Below are positions 1-6,883 of a stretch of 8,103 nt of DNA, piece by piece (position 1 is the first letter of the stretch; every line of letters starts with the position of its first letter). Position numbers and translations under genes: made by a program. The stretch comes from an uncultured Subdoligranulum sp. (lineage in GTDB: Bacteria > Bacillota_A > Clostridia > Oscillospirales > Ruminococcaceae). Where the stretch lies: positions 1-8,103 of the forward strand of contig NZ_CALADU010000091.1 of the NCBI RefSeq assembly GCF_937890665.1. The letters run 5' to 3'. The notes below the pieces were generated by a model that made no database searches, had not been told where the DNA came from, and was given only the letters and a program-made list of their open reading frames with translations.

Positions 1-713
1 GGTTCATGGTCAAGTTGCTGACCAAGGCCGCCGGTATGCCGGTGGGCAAGGGGGGCAATTTGGACTGGCACAAGCTGGTACAGGAGGCGGGCCTGTCAGT
101 GGTCAGCCTGCACACCGACCTGGGCAGCCTGGAACGTGACCCGAAAGCGGTGGTACAGGAGGTCCAGAGCTTCGGGAGCAAGTATGTGGTCATCACTGGC
201 ATGTATCGGTTTGACTACGGGAACGAAGCCGCCGTGCGCGAGTTGGCCTCCCGACTGAACAAAGCAGGGAAGGCCCTCCGGCAGGAGGGCGTGGAGCTGC
301 TCTACCACAACCATAACTGTGAGCTGCGCCGGGTAAATGATCAAAAACGTGCCTATGACATTTTGCTGGAGGAGACCGATCCCCGGTTTGTGAACTTTGA
401 GTTCGACAGCTACTGGTTTACCGAGGGCGGCGCCAACGCCCTGGCCTGGATGCAGCGGCTGGGCCATCGCATGAAGCTGTGGCACATCAACGACCGGGGC
501 AGTCGAGTGCAGGGCCCTGCCGTGACCCCCATCCTGAAAACCGACAGCATGGAACTGGGCACCGGCAACATGGACTTGGACAGCCTGCTAGAACAGGCCC
601 TGCAGGCCAACGTGGACGCGGTGATTCTGGAGAGCCACCGCAACTGGATCGACGGCAGCCCGGTGAAAAGCGCGCAGGTCAGTGCGCAATTTCTGAACCG
701 GATTCCGGAATAA
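1..713 (+). CDS. Sugar phosphate isomerase/epimerase, TIM-barrel family (5' end outside window)
   Basis: This is a xylose-isomerase-like TIM-barrel protein (AP-endonuclease-2 superfamily), whose members isomerise or epimerise sugars and inositols or act on 3-keto sugars. The reading frame is open to the left edge; the first ATG is at 6, but a start there would lack the first barrel strand and helix, so the gene is almost surely cut by the window. Counting from that ATG (235 residues), the strand with YHNHNCEL lies at 100-107, FEFDSYWF at 131-138, LWHIND at 158-163 and ILESHR at 207-212. These look like the metal- and substrate-binding strand ends of the family, with D134, H160 and E209 the likeliest metal ligands. 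No signal peptide can be judged. The stop is followed after 45 bases by an SDR gene on the same strand, suggesting an operon. The family assignment is firm; the substrate cannot be told. Confidence 0.85.
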   Translation, partial: FMVKLLTKAAGMPVGKGGNLDWHKLVQEAGLSVVSLHTDLGSLERDPKAVVQEVQSFGSKYVVITGMYRFDYGNEAAVRELASRLNKAGKALRQEGVELLYHNHNCELRRVNDQKRAYDILLEETDPRFVNFEFDSYWFTEGGANALAWMQRLGHRMKLWHINDRGSRVQGPAVTPILKTDSMELGTGNMDLDSLLEQALQANVDAVILESHRNWIDGSPVKSAQVSAQFLNRIPE

Positions 714-743
714 AATCGAAGAAAAGGCAGAGTGAAACGAGCG

Positions 744-750
744 AAGGGAG
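744..750 (+). promoter_or_regulatory. Ribosome binding site deciding the SDR start
   Basis: AAGGGAG lies 8 bases before the ATG at 759. The same reading frame also opens at a GTG at 732, but that codon precedes this site and would put the site inside the gene, so ATG 759 is preferred. Confidence 0.75.
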
Positions 751-758
751 AAATACCA

Positions 759-1583
759 ATGAAAGCTACTTTTGAAAGCGTACAGGGCAAAGTTGCCGTT
801 GTGACCGGCGCAAGCAGAGGCATTGGGGAAGCAATTGCACGCGCTTTTGCCGCCAACGGTATGAAGGTTGTGCTGGCCGCACGCAGTGAGGAACAGGGTC
901 AGAAGGTGGCAGGTGAGATCGTTGCGCAAGGCGGCGATGCCGTTTTTGTCCGTACGGATTGCAGTGATCCCGCACAGATCAAGGCTCTGGTAGAGAAAGC
1001 GGTGGAAACCTATGGCCGGCTGGACGGTTTCGTATCCAATGCAGGAATCGGCATGGGCGGCAATCCTTTGCATGAATATGAGCTGGAAGAGTATGAGCGG
1101 ATTTTTGCGCTCAACAGCGAAGGCGTATTTGCCGGCATGAAGTATGCAGCAGAGGCAATCTTCCGCAGCAAATCCAAAGGCGGTTTCCTGATCAACGTTG
1201 CGTCGGTGGCTGGCCTTGTTCCGCAGCGGGGACAGGCATTGTATACCGCAACGAAATTCGGTGTAGTCGGTATGACCCGTGCCGCGGCTCTGGATTACGC
1301 CGCCTATGGAATCACGGTGAATGCAATCTGCCCCGGATACACAAAGACCAGCATCTTCGGCGATATTCCCGAAGCTGCGATGGCCATGTTTGCAAAAGAC
1401 TGCCCGGCAGGCAGAATGGGAGATCCCATGGAATGTGCATGGCTGGCTTTGTTCCTGGCAAGCGATATGGCCCGGTATATCACCGGTGCAGCCATTCCGG
1501 TGGACGGAGCACTGAGTGCGGGACATCAGAATGTGACCACCTGGAAAAATCCCGGACTTTACGCGGGCACAGCAGAGAATTGA
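759..1583 (+). CDS. Short-chain dehydrogenase/reductase (SDR), classical type
   Basis: A 274-residue NAD(P)-dependent oxidoreductase of the classical SDR family, acting on a hydroxyl or keto group of a small cytoplasmic substrate. The family features are all present: the nucleotide-binding TGASRGIG (16-23), acidic D67 after strand 3, SNAGIG (93-98), catalytic N119, S149 in NVASVAG, and the Y162/K166 pair in YTATK. A CPG motif (191-193) follows and PVDGALSAG lies near the C-terminus. R42 after the second strand, with no acidic residue there, hints at NADP(H) preference (inference). Such proteins are often annotated as 3-oxoacyl-ACP reductase or sugar dehydrogenase; next to a sugar epimerase gene, a sugar or polyol substrate is likelier than fatty-acid synthesis. 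It probably shares a transcript with the upstream epimerase and precedes a terminator. Its base composition looks less GC-rich than the gene before it. Family is certain, substrate unknown. Confidence 0.9.
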   Translation: MKATFESVQGKVAVVTGASRGIGEAIARAFAANGMKVVLAARSEEQGQKVAGEIVAQGGDAVFVRTDCSDPAQIKALVEKAVETYGRLDGFVSNAGIGMGGNPLHEYELEEYERIFALNSEGVFAGMKYAAEAIFRSKSKGGFLINVASVAGLVPQRGQALYTATKFGVVGMTRAAALDYAAYGITVNAICPGYTKTSIFGDIPEAAMAMFAKDCPAGRMGDPMECAWLALFLASDMARYITGAAIPVDGALSAGHQNVTTWKNPGLYAGTAEN

Positions 1584-1619
1584 CACGGGACTTCTGGCAG
1601 AAATGCCTTGATAAAGCTG

Positions 1620-1634
1620 CTGCATTGTATGCAG
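1620..1634 (+). repeat. Small perfect inverted repeat in the SDR 3' untranslated region
   Basis: CTGCAT and ATGCAG, six perfectly paired bases, flank a TGT loop, about 35 bases after the SDR stop. There is no T run after it, so it is not an intrinsic terminator. It may be an RNA-stabilising stem or chance. Confidence 0.35.
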
Positions 1635-1724
1635 ACTGATTCAAGTACAGAGTGAAAAATTCTCTTACTGATTGACGGATATTAGCAGGCAAACGTTAAA
1701 GGGACAGATGTGCCCGTGATTCAC

Positions 1725-1762
1725 CGCCCGATTTTCGGTAATACCGGGATCGGGTGTTTTTT
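1725..1762 (+). terminator. Intrinsic terminator after the SDR gene, two-tier hairpin
   Basis: An outer stem of eight pairs, one of them G-T, joins 1725-1732 to 1749-1756. An inner stem of four pairs (CGGT 1736-1739 with ACCG 1743-1746) has a three-base AAT loop. Six T follow at 1757-1762. It lies 142 bases after the SDR stop and would close the epimerase-SDR transcript. Confidence 0.75.
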
Positions 1763-1886
1763 GTATGTGTTTGGTTATATGTATGGTTTAAAGTATTGGG
1801 AGCCGCATAGGCGCAGGCAACCGCTTTGGAAATCAAGAGAGGCAGTATAGAAACAGTGAAATCCACGCAAGGGTGACGAATAACGG

Positions 1887-1913
1887 CATAAACTTTCTGC
1901 TTTTCATAAACTT
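1887..1913. repeat. Direct repeat CATAAACTT x2 upstream of the GH3 promoter, possible activator site
   Basis: The nine bases CATAAACTT occur at 1887-1895 and again at 1905-1913, 18 bases start to start, just under two helical turns. The second copy continues to 1916 as the inverted repeat CATAA-AC-TTATG. The pair sits about 65-91 bases before the inferred transcription start and upstream of the -35 element, where AraC-type activators usually bind tandem half-sites. The AraC gene two positions downstream makes it the obvious candidate ligand. The repeat is seen; the role is inference. Confidence 0.4.
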
Positions 1914-1942
1914 ATGGAATTATAGTCCTTTAAGCTGAATTT

Positions 1943-1971
1943 TTGACTCCTCACTGATTGGCAAATATGCT
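1943..1971 (+). promoter_or_regulatory. Sigma-A-type promoter for the GH3-AraC unit
   Basis: A TTGACT -35 hexamer (1943-1948) and a TATGCT -10 hexamer (1966-1971) are separated by exactly 17 bases. A second TATGCT follows directly at 1971-1976 because the sequence repeats TATGC, but its spacing is too long. Transcription would start near 1978, giving a leader of about 66 bases. The promoter covers an upstream in-frame ATG at 1972, which argues against using that ATG as the gene start. Confidence 0.7.
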
Positions 1972-1990
1972 ATGCTGTCATTAACCAAAA

Positions 1991-2006
1991 TTACGGCAAT
2001 ACGTAA
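1991..2006. promoter_or_regulatory. Candidate operator palindrome in the GH3 leader
   Basis: TTACG and CGTAA form a perfect five-base inverted repeat around six bases (GCAATA). It starts about 13 bases after the inferred transcription start, a classic place for a repressor to block elongation or initiation. The palindrome is seen; the function and the protein that would bind are not known. Confidence 0.35.
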
Positions 2007-2031
2007 GAAATGTCCTGCGTTGCTTTTGAAC

Positions 2032-2037
2032 GGGAGG
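2032..2037 (+). promoter_or_regulatory. Ribosome binding site of the GH3 gene
   Basis: GGGAGG lies six bases before ATG 2044 and fixes that start. The same frame extends upstream to an ATG at 1972, but those 24 codons overlap the promoter and candidate operator. Confidence 0.75.
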
Positions 2038-2043
2038 AATACC

Positions 2044-4281
2044 ATGGTGAACTTGAATGAATTGATACAGCAACTCACGCTGGAAGAAAAGGCAGAACTT
2101 TTGACTGGTGGAGATTTTTGGCACACCCGCGCCATGGAGCGCCTGGAAATTCCGGCCATTATGATGAGTGATGGGCCCAGTGGTTTACGAAAACAGGAAA
2201 AAGAAAGTGATCACCTGGGCATATATGGAAGTACGCCTGCTGTGTGCTTCCCCTCGTCGGCTGCGGTGGCCGCAAGCTTTGATACAGCTCTGGCACAAAA
2301 GCTGGGATGTGTAGTGGGAAACGAATGCCAGGCTGAAGGGGTCGCATTGCTGTTGGGGCCGGGGCTGAATATCAAGCGAAGCCCTCTGTGCGGACGAAAT
2401 TTTGAATATTACAGTGAAGATCCCGTCCTGGCCGGACAGATGGGGGCCGCCATGGTGGAAGGCGTCCAGAGCACCGGTACGGGAAGCTGCATCAAACATT
2501 TTGCCGCCAACAATCAGGAAACTGACCGCATGGTGGGCGACAGTGTGGTAGACGAACGCACCCTGCACGAAATTTATCTGGCACCCTTTGAAACTGTCGT
2601 CAAGGCGGCCAAGCCTCAGGCGGTTATGTGTGCCTATAACAAGGTGAACGGAACATTCTGCAGTGAAAACGGAACGCTGCTTACCGATATTCTGCGCTCG
2701 GCCTGGGGATACCAGGGTATGGTGGTAACCGATTGGGGAGCTGTAAAAAATCGCGCAGTGGGCGTAAAAGCCGGGTTGGATCTGGAAATGCCGGGAGGTA
2801 GCCGGAGAGGAATTCAACAGGTATTGGATGCGGTGGCCGCCGGAACTTTGACGGAGGCAGAGGTGGACCGTGCGGTGTACAATGTGCTGAAACTGGTACA
2901 GACAGGCATAGAAAACCATCATCCGGATGCTGTTTTTGATCGCGCTGCCGACCATAACTTTGCCCGTCACATTGCTGAAGAATGCGCGGTACTGCTGAAA
3001 AACAAGGACTCGGTGCTGCCTCTGACGGAGGAAAGTTCCGTGGCGCTCATCGGAGACTTTGCCGCTGCACCACGGTATCAGGGTGGCGGAAGCAGTCATG
3101 TAAACAGTGCATATATCAGCCGTGCGGTGGATTGCATGCCGAAGGGTATGAGCTGGACGCGCGGTTATGATCAGGAATCTGATACGTCGGACCGTACACT
3201 GCTGGAGGAAGCGGTGGCTGCGGCCCGCAAGGCTGATGCAGCGGTGATTCTGGCCGGACTGCCGGAACGGTATGAAAGCGAAGGCGTAGACCGTACGACA
3301 TTGGAAATGCCGGCCAACCAGAATGAACTGATAGAAGCAGTTTCTGATGTGCAGCCCAATACCATTGTCGTGCTGTATAACGGCGCTCCGATCACTATGC
3401 CCTGGCTGGACAAGGTGGCCGCTGTGTTGGAAATGTACCTCCCCGGTGACGGTGTGGGTGCAGCCACCATGGATCTTTTGTATGGCAAGGCAAATCCCAG
3501 CGGAAAGCTGCCCGAGACCTTCCCACAGAAACTTGCCCATACCCCGTCCTGGTTCAACTTCCCCGGAGAAAATGGCATTACAGAATATCGCGAAGGCGTT
3601 TTTGTGGGATACCGCTATTATGACGCCAAAGAAATGGATGTTTTGTTCCCATTCGGGTATGGCCTGTCCTATACCAGTTTTGCCTACAGCAATATGACGG
3701 TGGATCGTTCCCGGATGGGGGAAGGGGAAACGCTGCGGGTACAGCTGACCGTGACCAATACAGGGAAGTGTCCGGGAAAGGAAGTCGTACAGTTGTATGT
3801 GGCGCCGCCTGCCGGGATGCGGCGCAGACCTGTACGGGAATTGAAGTCTTTTGCCAAGGTGGCACTGCAGCCGGGTGAAGGGCGAGAGATTACCTTCCAA
3901 CTGAATGCCCGGGATCTGGCATATTATGAGCCGCTGCTCCATGATTTCTATGCCCCCACCGGCTGTTATGGGATCGAAGTCGGAGCGTCCAGCAGGGATA
4001 TCCGGCTTCGCAAGGAAGTGTCGTTCACTGCGGAGAGGCCATTGCCTCGTATGTTTACCGAATACAGTACGCTGGCCGACGTAGTATCGGATCCCAAAGG
4101 AGCCGCCGTGTTTGGCCCGATCCTGCAGCGGCTGGCGGAAGCAGCGGCAGGACAGGCCTCTGCCGGTGATACCGAAGGCGCCTCCCGGATGCTGGAGGGA
4201 ATGACATTGGGAACACTGGTTTCCTTTGGTGTTTTAACGGAAGAACAACTCAAAGGAATGTTGGAAGGACTGAACGGGTAA
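2044..4281 (+). CDS. Glycoside hydrolase family 3 beta-glycosidase (probable beta-glucosidase), cytoplasmic
   Basis: A 745-residue GH3 enzyme that removes terminal beta-linked sugars, most often glucose, from oligosaccharides or glycosides by a retaining mechanism. The N-terminal TIM-barrel domain (about 1-300) carries SDGPSG (42-47), GRNFEYYSEDP (117-127), KHFAANNQETDR (151-162) and VVTDW (227-231), where D230 is the expected nucleophile. The alpha/beta sandwich domain (about 310-545) carries ESEGVDR (411-417), where E413 is the likely acid/base. A fibronectin-III-like domain follows (about 560-655), then an extra tail of some 75 residues with short helical segments, like tails of other Firmicutes GH3 proteins. 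There is no signal peptide or membrane segment, so it should act inside the cell on imported substrate. It has its own promoter and is followed 47 bases later by an AraC regulator. Sequence alone does not separate glucosidase from xylosidase or other beta-glycosidase activity. Confidence 0.93.
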   Translation: MVNLNELIQQLTLEEKAELLTGGDFWHTRAMERLEIPAIMMSDGPSGLRKQEKESDHLGIYGSTPAVCFPSSAAVAASFDTALAQKLGCVVGNECQAEGVALLLGPGLNIKRSPLCGRNFEYYSEDPVLAGQMGAAMVEGVQSTGTGSCIKHFAANNQETDRMVGDSVVDERTLHEIYLAPFETVVKAAKPQAVMCAYNKVNGTFCSENGTLLTDILRSAWGYQGMVVTDWGAVKNRAVGVKAGLDLEMPGGSRRGIQQVLDAVAAGTLTEAEVDRAVYNVLKLVQTGIENHHPDAVFDRAADHNFARHIAEECAVLLKNKDSVLPLTEESSVALIGDFAAAPRYQGGGSSHVNSAYISRAVDCMPKGMSWTRGYDQESDTSDRTLLEEAVAAARKADAAVILAGLPERYESEGVDRTTLEMPANQNELIEAVSDVQPNTIVVLYNGAPITMPWLDKVAAVLEMYLPGDGVGAATMDLLYGKANPSGKLPETFPQKLAHTPSWFNFPGENGITEYREGVFVGYRYYDAKEMDVLFPFGYGLSYTSFAYSNMTVDRSRMGEGETLRVQLTVTNTGKCPGKEVVQLYVAPPAGMRRRPVRELKSFAKVALQPGEGREITFQLNARDLAYYEPLLHDFYAPTGCYGIEVGASSRDIRLRKEVSFTAERPLPRMFTEYSTLADVVSDPKGAAVFGPILQRLAEAAAGQASAGDTEGASRMLEGMTLGTLVSFGVLTEEQLKGMLEGLNG

Positions 4282-4328
4282 AAGAGAACGTACGTCTGAA
4301 TACGGATAAAAGAGACCAGAAGCAAACT

Positions 4329-5303
4329 ATGGATACAGAAATTCTGAACACATTGTCCCGCATTACATCGGAAGAGCAGAAACTGCGGGATGGGGAACCG
4401 CTAGACCGGACATTGTATGCCTCCGGCCATGGGTTTGAGATCGATGCGGCCAAGCTGCTGCGCCAGGGCCAGCTCATCACTATACGCCCCCATACCCGGT
4501 TTGTGGCTTTCCCACGCCACAGCCACAACTATGTGGAAATTATGTATATGTGTACCGGTCAGACAACGCACCTGATCGGCGGCGGTACGCCGGTACACCT
4601 GCAGGAGGGAGAGCTGTTGTTTCTGAATCAGCAGGCCAGCCACGCCATCCAAAGAGCGGAGGCCGGGGACGTGGCGGTGAACTTCATTGTGCTGCCCCAG
4701 TTCTTTGATTATGCCTTTCAAATTGTGGGAACGACCAACCTTTTGGGACGTTTTTTGCTGGGAACGCTGAAAAACGGCGGTGCGGAGATTTCCCATCTGG
4801 TCTGCCATACCGCAGAACTGCTTCCGGTCCAAAACCTGGTGGAAAGCATGGTCTGGAGCCTTCTGCACAATGAGCCCGGGGCCCGTGGCGCCAATCAGCT
4901 GCGCATGGCGATGCTGATGCTGGACTTGCTGAACCACCATGAATGTATCGAAGTGCAGGGCGAACCGGGGCAGGGAAGCCCGCTTGTGCTGGCGGCACTA
5001 CGCGAAATTGAGGATAACTGCCGCGATGCCAGCCTGTCCCATGTGGCGGAGCGGTTCCATGTTTCGCTTCCCTACCTGAGCGCCCTGATCCGGCAGGCAA
5101 CTGGTAATACCTTCAAGGAACTGCTGCAGCAGAAACGTTTGGACCGGGCCCAGCAGCTGCTGCGCACCACCAGGCTGCCCGTGCAGGCGATAGCCGAGTC
5201 CGTGGGGTATGACACCACCAGTTATTTTTACGGTATTTATAAAAAAGCCTTTGGCATAACGCCGAAAGAATACCGGGATCATTTGTGCAATTCCGATAAT
5301 TGA
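4329..5303 (+). CDS. AraC-family transcriptional regulator with N-terminal cupin domain
   Basis: A 324-residue DNA-binding regulator, probably sensing a sugar or sugar product and controlling nearby catabolic genes. The N-terminal part (about 45-125) is a cupin-like ligand pocket, with FPRHSHNYVEIMYMCTG at 61-77 (H64, H66, E70) and H105 later. The C-terminal part holds two helix-turn-helix units: about 234-259 (SLSHVAERFHVSLPYLSALI) and about 283-316, with the AraC signature around GYDTTSYFYGIYKKAFG then TPKEYR. ATG 4329 is the only ATG or GTG start in frame after the GH3 stop, yet its ribosome site is poor (only AGAG-like sequence upstream), so expression may be low, as suits a regulator. 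It probably shares the GH3 transcript and ends just before a strong terminator. Likely targets are the GH3 promoter, with its upstream direct repeat, and possibly the kinase promoter; this is inference from position. Confidence 0.92.
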   Translation: MDTEILNTLSRITSEEQKLRDGEPLDRTLYASGHGFEIDAAKLLRQGQLITIRPHTRFVAFPRHSHNYVEIMYMCTGQTTHLIGGGTPVHLQEGELLFLNQQASHAIQRAEAGDVAVNFIVLPQFFDYAFQIVGTTNLLGRFLLGTLKNGGAEISHLVCHTAELLPVQNLVESMVWSLLHNEPGARGANQLRMAMLMLDLLNHHECIEVQGEPGQGSPLVLAALREIEDNCRDASLSHVAERFHVSLPYLSALIRQATGNTFKELLQQKRLDRAQQLLRTTRLPVQAIAESVGYDTTSYFYGIYKKAFGITPKEYRDHLCNSDN

Positions 5304-5316
5304 GGAAAAATTACTT

Positions 5317-5360
5317 AAATAAGCGCGTGATTTTATTGTAAATCACGCGCTTATTTTTTT
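5317..5360 (+). terminator. Strong intrinsic terminator after the AraC gene
   Basis: A perfect 17-bp stem pairs 5317-5333 with 5340-5356 around a six-base loop, with a GC-rich core (GCGCGTGA) and seven consecutive T at 5354-5360. It starts 14 bases after the AraC stop and separates the GH3-AraC unit from the kinase-isomerase unit. Confidence 0.92.
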
Positions 5361-5371
5361 AGACCTCTGCC

Positions 5372-5385
5372 GGTATACTGATACC
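5372..5385. promoter_or_regulatory. -10-like element inside a palindrome before the kinase gene
   Basis: GGTAT and ATACC form a perfect five-base inverted repeat around ACTG. Within it TATACT (5374-5379) matches a sigma-A -10 hexamer at five of six positions and would start transcription near 5386. No good -35 is seen at 16-18 bases: that stretch is the T-rich arm and tail of the upstream terminator. This could be a weak promoter needing an activator, with the palindrome as an operator. Only the palindrome and hexamer are directly seen. Confidence 0.4.
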
Positions 5386-5416
5386 AGTGAAAAAACAGGA
5401 AGGGGAGCTGCAGGAA

Positions 5417-6883
5417 GTGCGGTATTATCTTGCAATCGATATCGGCGCATCGTCAGGTCGCCTCATTCTGGGGCATTTGAAAGAGGGGCGGATGGTGCTG
5501 GAGGAAGTATACCGGTTCGAAAACCGGCAGATCCGCAAGAACGGCCACGACTGCTGGGACATGGACAATCTGTGGCAGGGCATTCTGGGCGGACTGAAAG
5601 CCTGCAAGGCGTTGGGCAAGGTCCCCACCACGGTGGGCATTGATACTTGGGCTGTGGACTTTGTACTGCTGGACAAGGACGGGGCGCCGGTGGGCGACGC
5701 GGTGGCCTACCGCGACAGCCGTACCGAGGGTGCCGACAAACTGGTGGAGGCCAAGATCAGCCCCGCCGAGCTCTATGCCCGCACCGGCATCCAGAAGCAG
5801 CTGTTCAACACCATCTATCAGCTGGCGGCGCTGCAAAAAGAGCACCCCGAACAGCTGGAAGCGGCCCACAGCCTGCTTATGATTCCGGACTACTTCAATT
5901 ATCTGCTCACCGGCGTGCAGAAGCAGGAATACACCAACGCCAGCAGCACCAACCTGGTCAACGCGGCTAAAAAGACCTGGGACAGGGAACTGCTGGACAC
6001 CCTGGGCCTGCCCCGGCGGCTGTTCGGCCCCCTGTCTATGCCCGGCACGGTGGTGGGGCCTCTGAAAGAGGAGATCGCCGCCGAAGTGGGCTTCCAGACC
6101 ACCGTCATTCTGCCCGCCACCCACGACACCGGCTCGGCCTTCCTGGCGGTGCCGGCCCGGGATGACCGGGCGGTGTATCTGTCCAGCGGCACCTGGAGCC
6201 TGCTGGGGGTGGAGAACGAAGCCCCCATCACCACCGAGGAGAGCCGCGTCCAGAACTTCACCAACGAGGGCGGCGCCTGGTACCGGTTCCGGTATCTGAA
6301 GAACATCATGGGTCTGTGGATGATCCAGTCCATCCGGCGGGAACTCAACGGGGTGGACTACGTGGCCGGCAAGACCCGGGCCGCATGGACCCTGGATGTG
6401 CAGGCAGGGGAGAAGCAGTGGAGCTTCCCCGACCTGATTGCCGCCGCCGAAAGCGCCGCCGATTTCCCGTCGGTGGTTAACGCCAACGACGATGCCTTCC
6501 TGGCCCCGGCCAGCATGATCACCGCCGTGCAGGACGCCTGCGCCGGGAGCGGCCAGCCTGTGCCCCAGACGGTGGGCCAGCTGATGCAGTGCGTCTACCG
6601 CAGCCTGACCCTGTGCTACAAGAACGCCATCGCCGGCCTTTCCGAACTGACCGGCAAGACCTACACCAGCATCAACATCGTGGGCGGCGGCTGCCAGGAC
6701 AACTACCTCAACCGCATGACCGCCGCCGTCACCGGTCTGCCGGTGTACGCCGGCCCGGTGGAGGGCACGGCCATCGGTAACCTGACCGTTCAGATGATTC
6801 ACGGCGGCGAATTTGCCGGCCTGGTCACCGCAAGACAAAGTATCCGTGAAAGTTTTGATATCAAGGAGGTTCTTCCCCAATGA
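5417..6883 (+). CDS. rhaB: Rhamnulokinase-type sugar kinase (FGGY family)
   Basis: A 488-residue cytoplasmic kinase that, by family, phosphorylates L-rhamnulose at C1 with ATP; E. coli RhaB is almost the same length. Seen motifs: the phosphate loop DIGASSGR (8-15), GIDTWAVDFVLLD (74-86), VAYRDSRTEG (96-105), THDTGS (235-240) with D237 the expected catalytic base, SSGTWSLLG (256-264), and the ATP-site VGGGCQDNYLN (422-432). GASSGR and the DTWAVDF and YRDSRT blocks point to the RhaB branch over glycerol or xylulose kinases. GTG 5417 was chosen because GGAAGGGGAG (5398-5407) lies nine bases before it and translation then opens with MRYYLAIDIG as in relatives. An in-frame GTG at 5387 lacks a ribosome site and sits at the inferred transcription start. 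The stop overlaps the isomerase start by four bases. Since the partner is not RhaA, rhamnulose may not be the real substrate; L-fuculose or a related ketose is possible. Confidence 0.88.
   Translation: MRYYLAIDIGASSGRLILGHLKEGRMVLEEVYRFENRQIRKNGHDCWDMDNLWQGILGGLKACKALGKVPTTVGIDTWAVDFVLLDKDGAPVGDAVAYRDSRTEGADKLVEAKISPAELYARTGIQKQLFNTIYQLAALQKEHPEQLEAAHSLLMIPDYFNYLLTGVQKQEYTNASSTNLVNAAKKTWDRELLDTLGLPRRLFGPLSMPGTVVGPLKEEIAAEVGFQTTVILPATHDTGSAFLAVPARDDRAVYLSSGTWSLLGVENEAPITTEESRVQNFTNEGGAWYRFRYLKNIMGLWMIQSIRRELNGVDYVAGKTRAAWTLDVQAGEKQWSFPDLIAAAESAADFPSVVNANDDAFLAPASMITAVQDACAGSGQPVPQTVGQLMQCVYRSLTLCYKNAIAGLSELTGKTYTSINIVGGGCQDNYLNRMTAAVTGLPVYAGPVEGTAIGNLTVQMIHGGEFAGLVTARQSIRESFDIKEVLPQ
6863..6870 (+). 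promoter_or_regulatory. Ribosome binding site of the isomerase gene, inside the kinase gene
   Basis: AAGGAGGT, close to the full anti-16S match, lies nine bases before ATG 6880 and within the last codons of the kinase. It favours that start over the ATG two codons later (6886), which would be 15 bases away. Confidence 0.85.

Larger units (their letters stand above)
1584..2043. other. Intergenic region between the SDR and GH3 genes
   Basis: I see no credible gene in these 460 bases on either strand; short frames here are extensions or shadows of the flanking genes. The left part is the 3' untranslated region of the SDR transcript, including a small perfect hairpin (1620-1634), and ends at a terminator (1725-1762). 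The right part is AT-richer and holds the GH3 promoter, an upstream direct repeat, a downstream palindrome and the GH3 ribosome binding site. In about 1764-1886 I see nothing I can name. Confidence 0.7.

Noticed and set aside
588..1625. Minus-strand open frame (345 codons) opposite the epimerase end and SDR
   Set aside because: It spans two real genes and their gap, is Cys/His-rich without a domain pattern, and has no supporting signals.
1817..1829. Possible catabolite-repression (cre) site around CAACCGCTTTG
   Set aside because: The core resembles the cre consensus, but both outer ends mismatch, leaving about 10 of 14 positions. A similar weak match occurs near 1687-1700, so both look like chance.
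1921..1926. TATAGT as an alternative -10 element for the GH3 promoter
   Set aside because: No acceptable -35 lies 16-18 bases upstream, while TTGACT-17-TATGCT just downstream is much better.
2185..3942. Long minus-strand open frame (585 codons) opposite the GH3 gene
   Set aside because: No recognisable motif or plausible ribosome site was found, and it lies wholly within a well-supported GH3 gene. Considered a shadow frame.
5387..5416. GTG at 5387 as the kinase start
   Set aside because: There is no ribosome binding site before it, and it falls at the likely transcription start. GTG 5417 has a good site and matches the usual N-terminus of the family.
5453..6880. Long minus-strand open frame (475 codons) opposite the kinase
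   Set aside because: Its composition is His/Gly/Val/Gln-rich with no recognisable domain, and the opposite strand is a full RhaB-type kinase. It is an antisense shadow of third-position GC bias.
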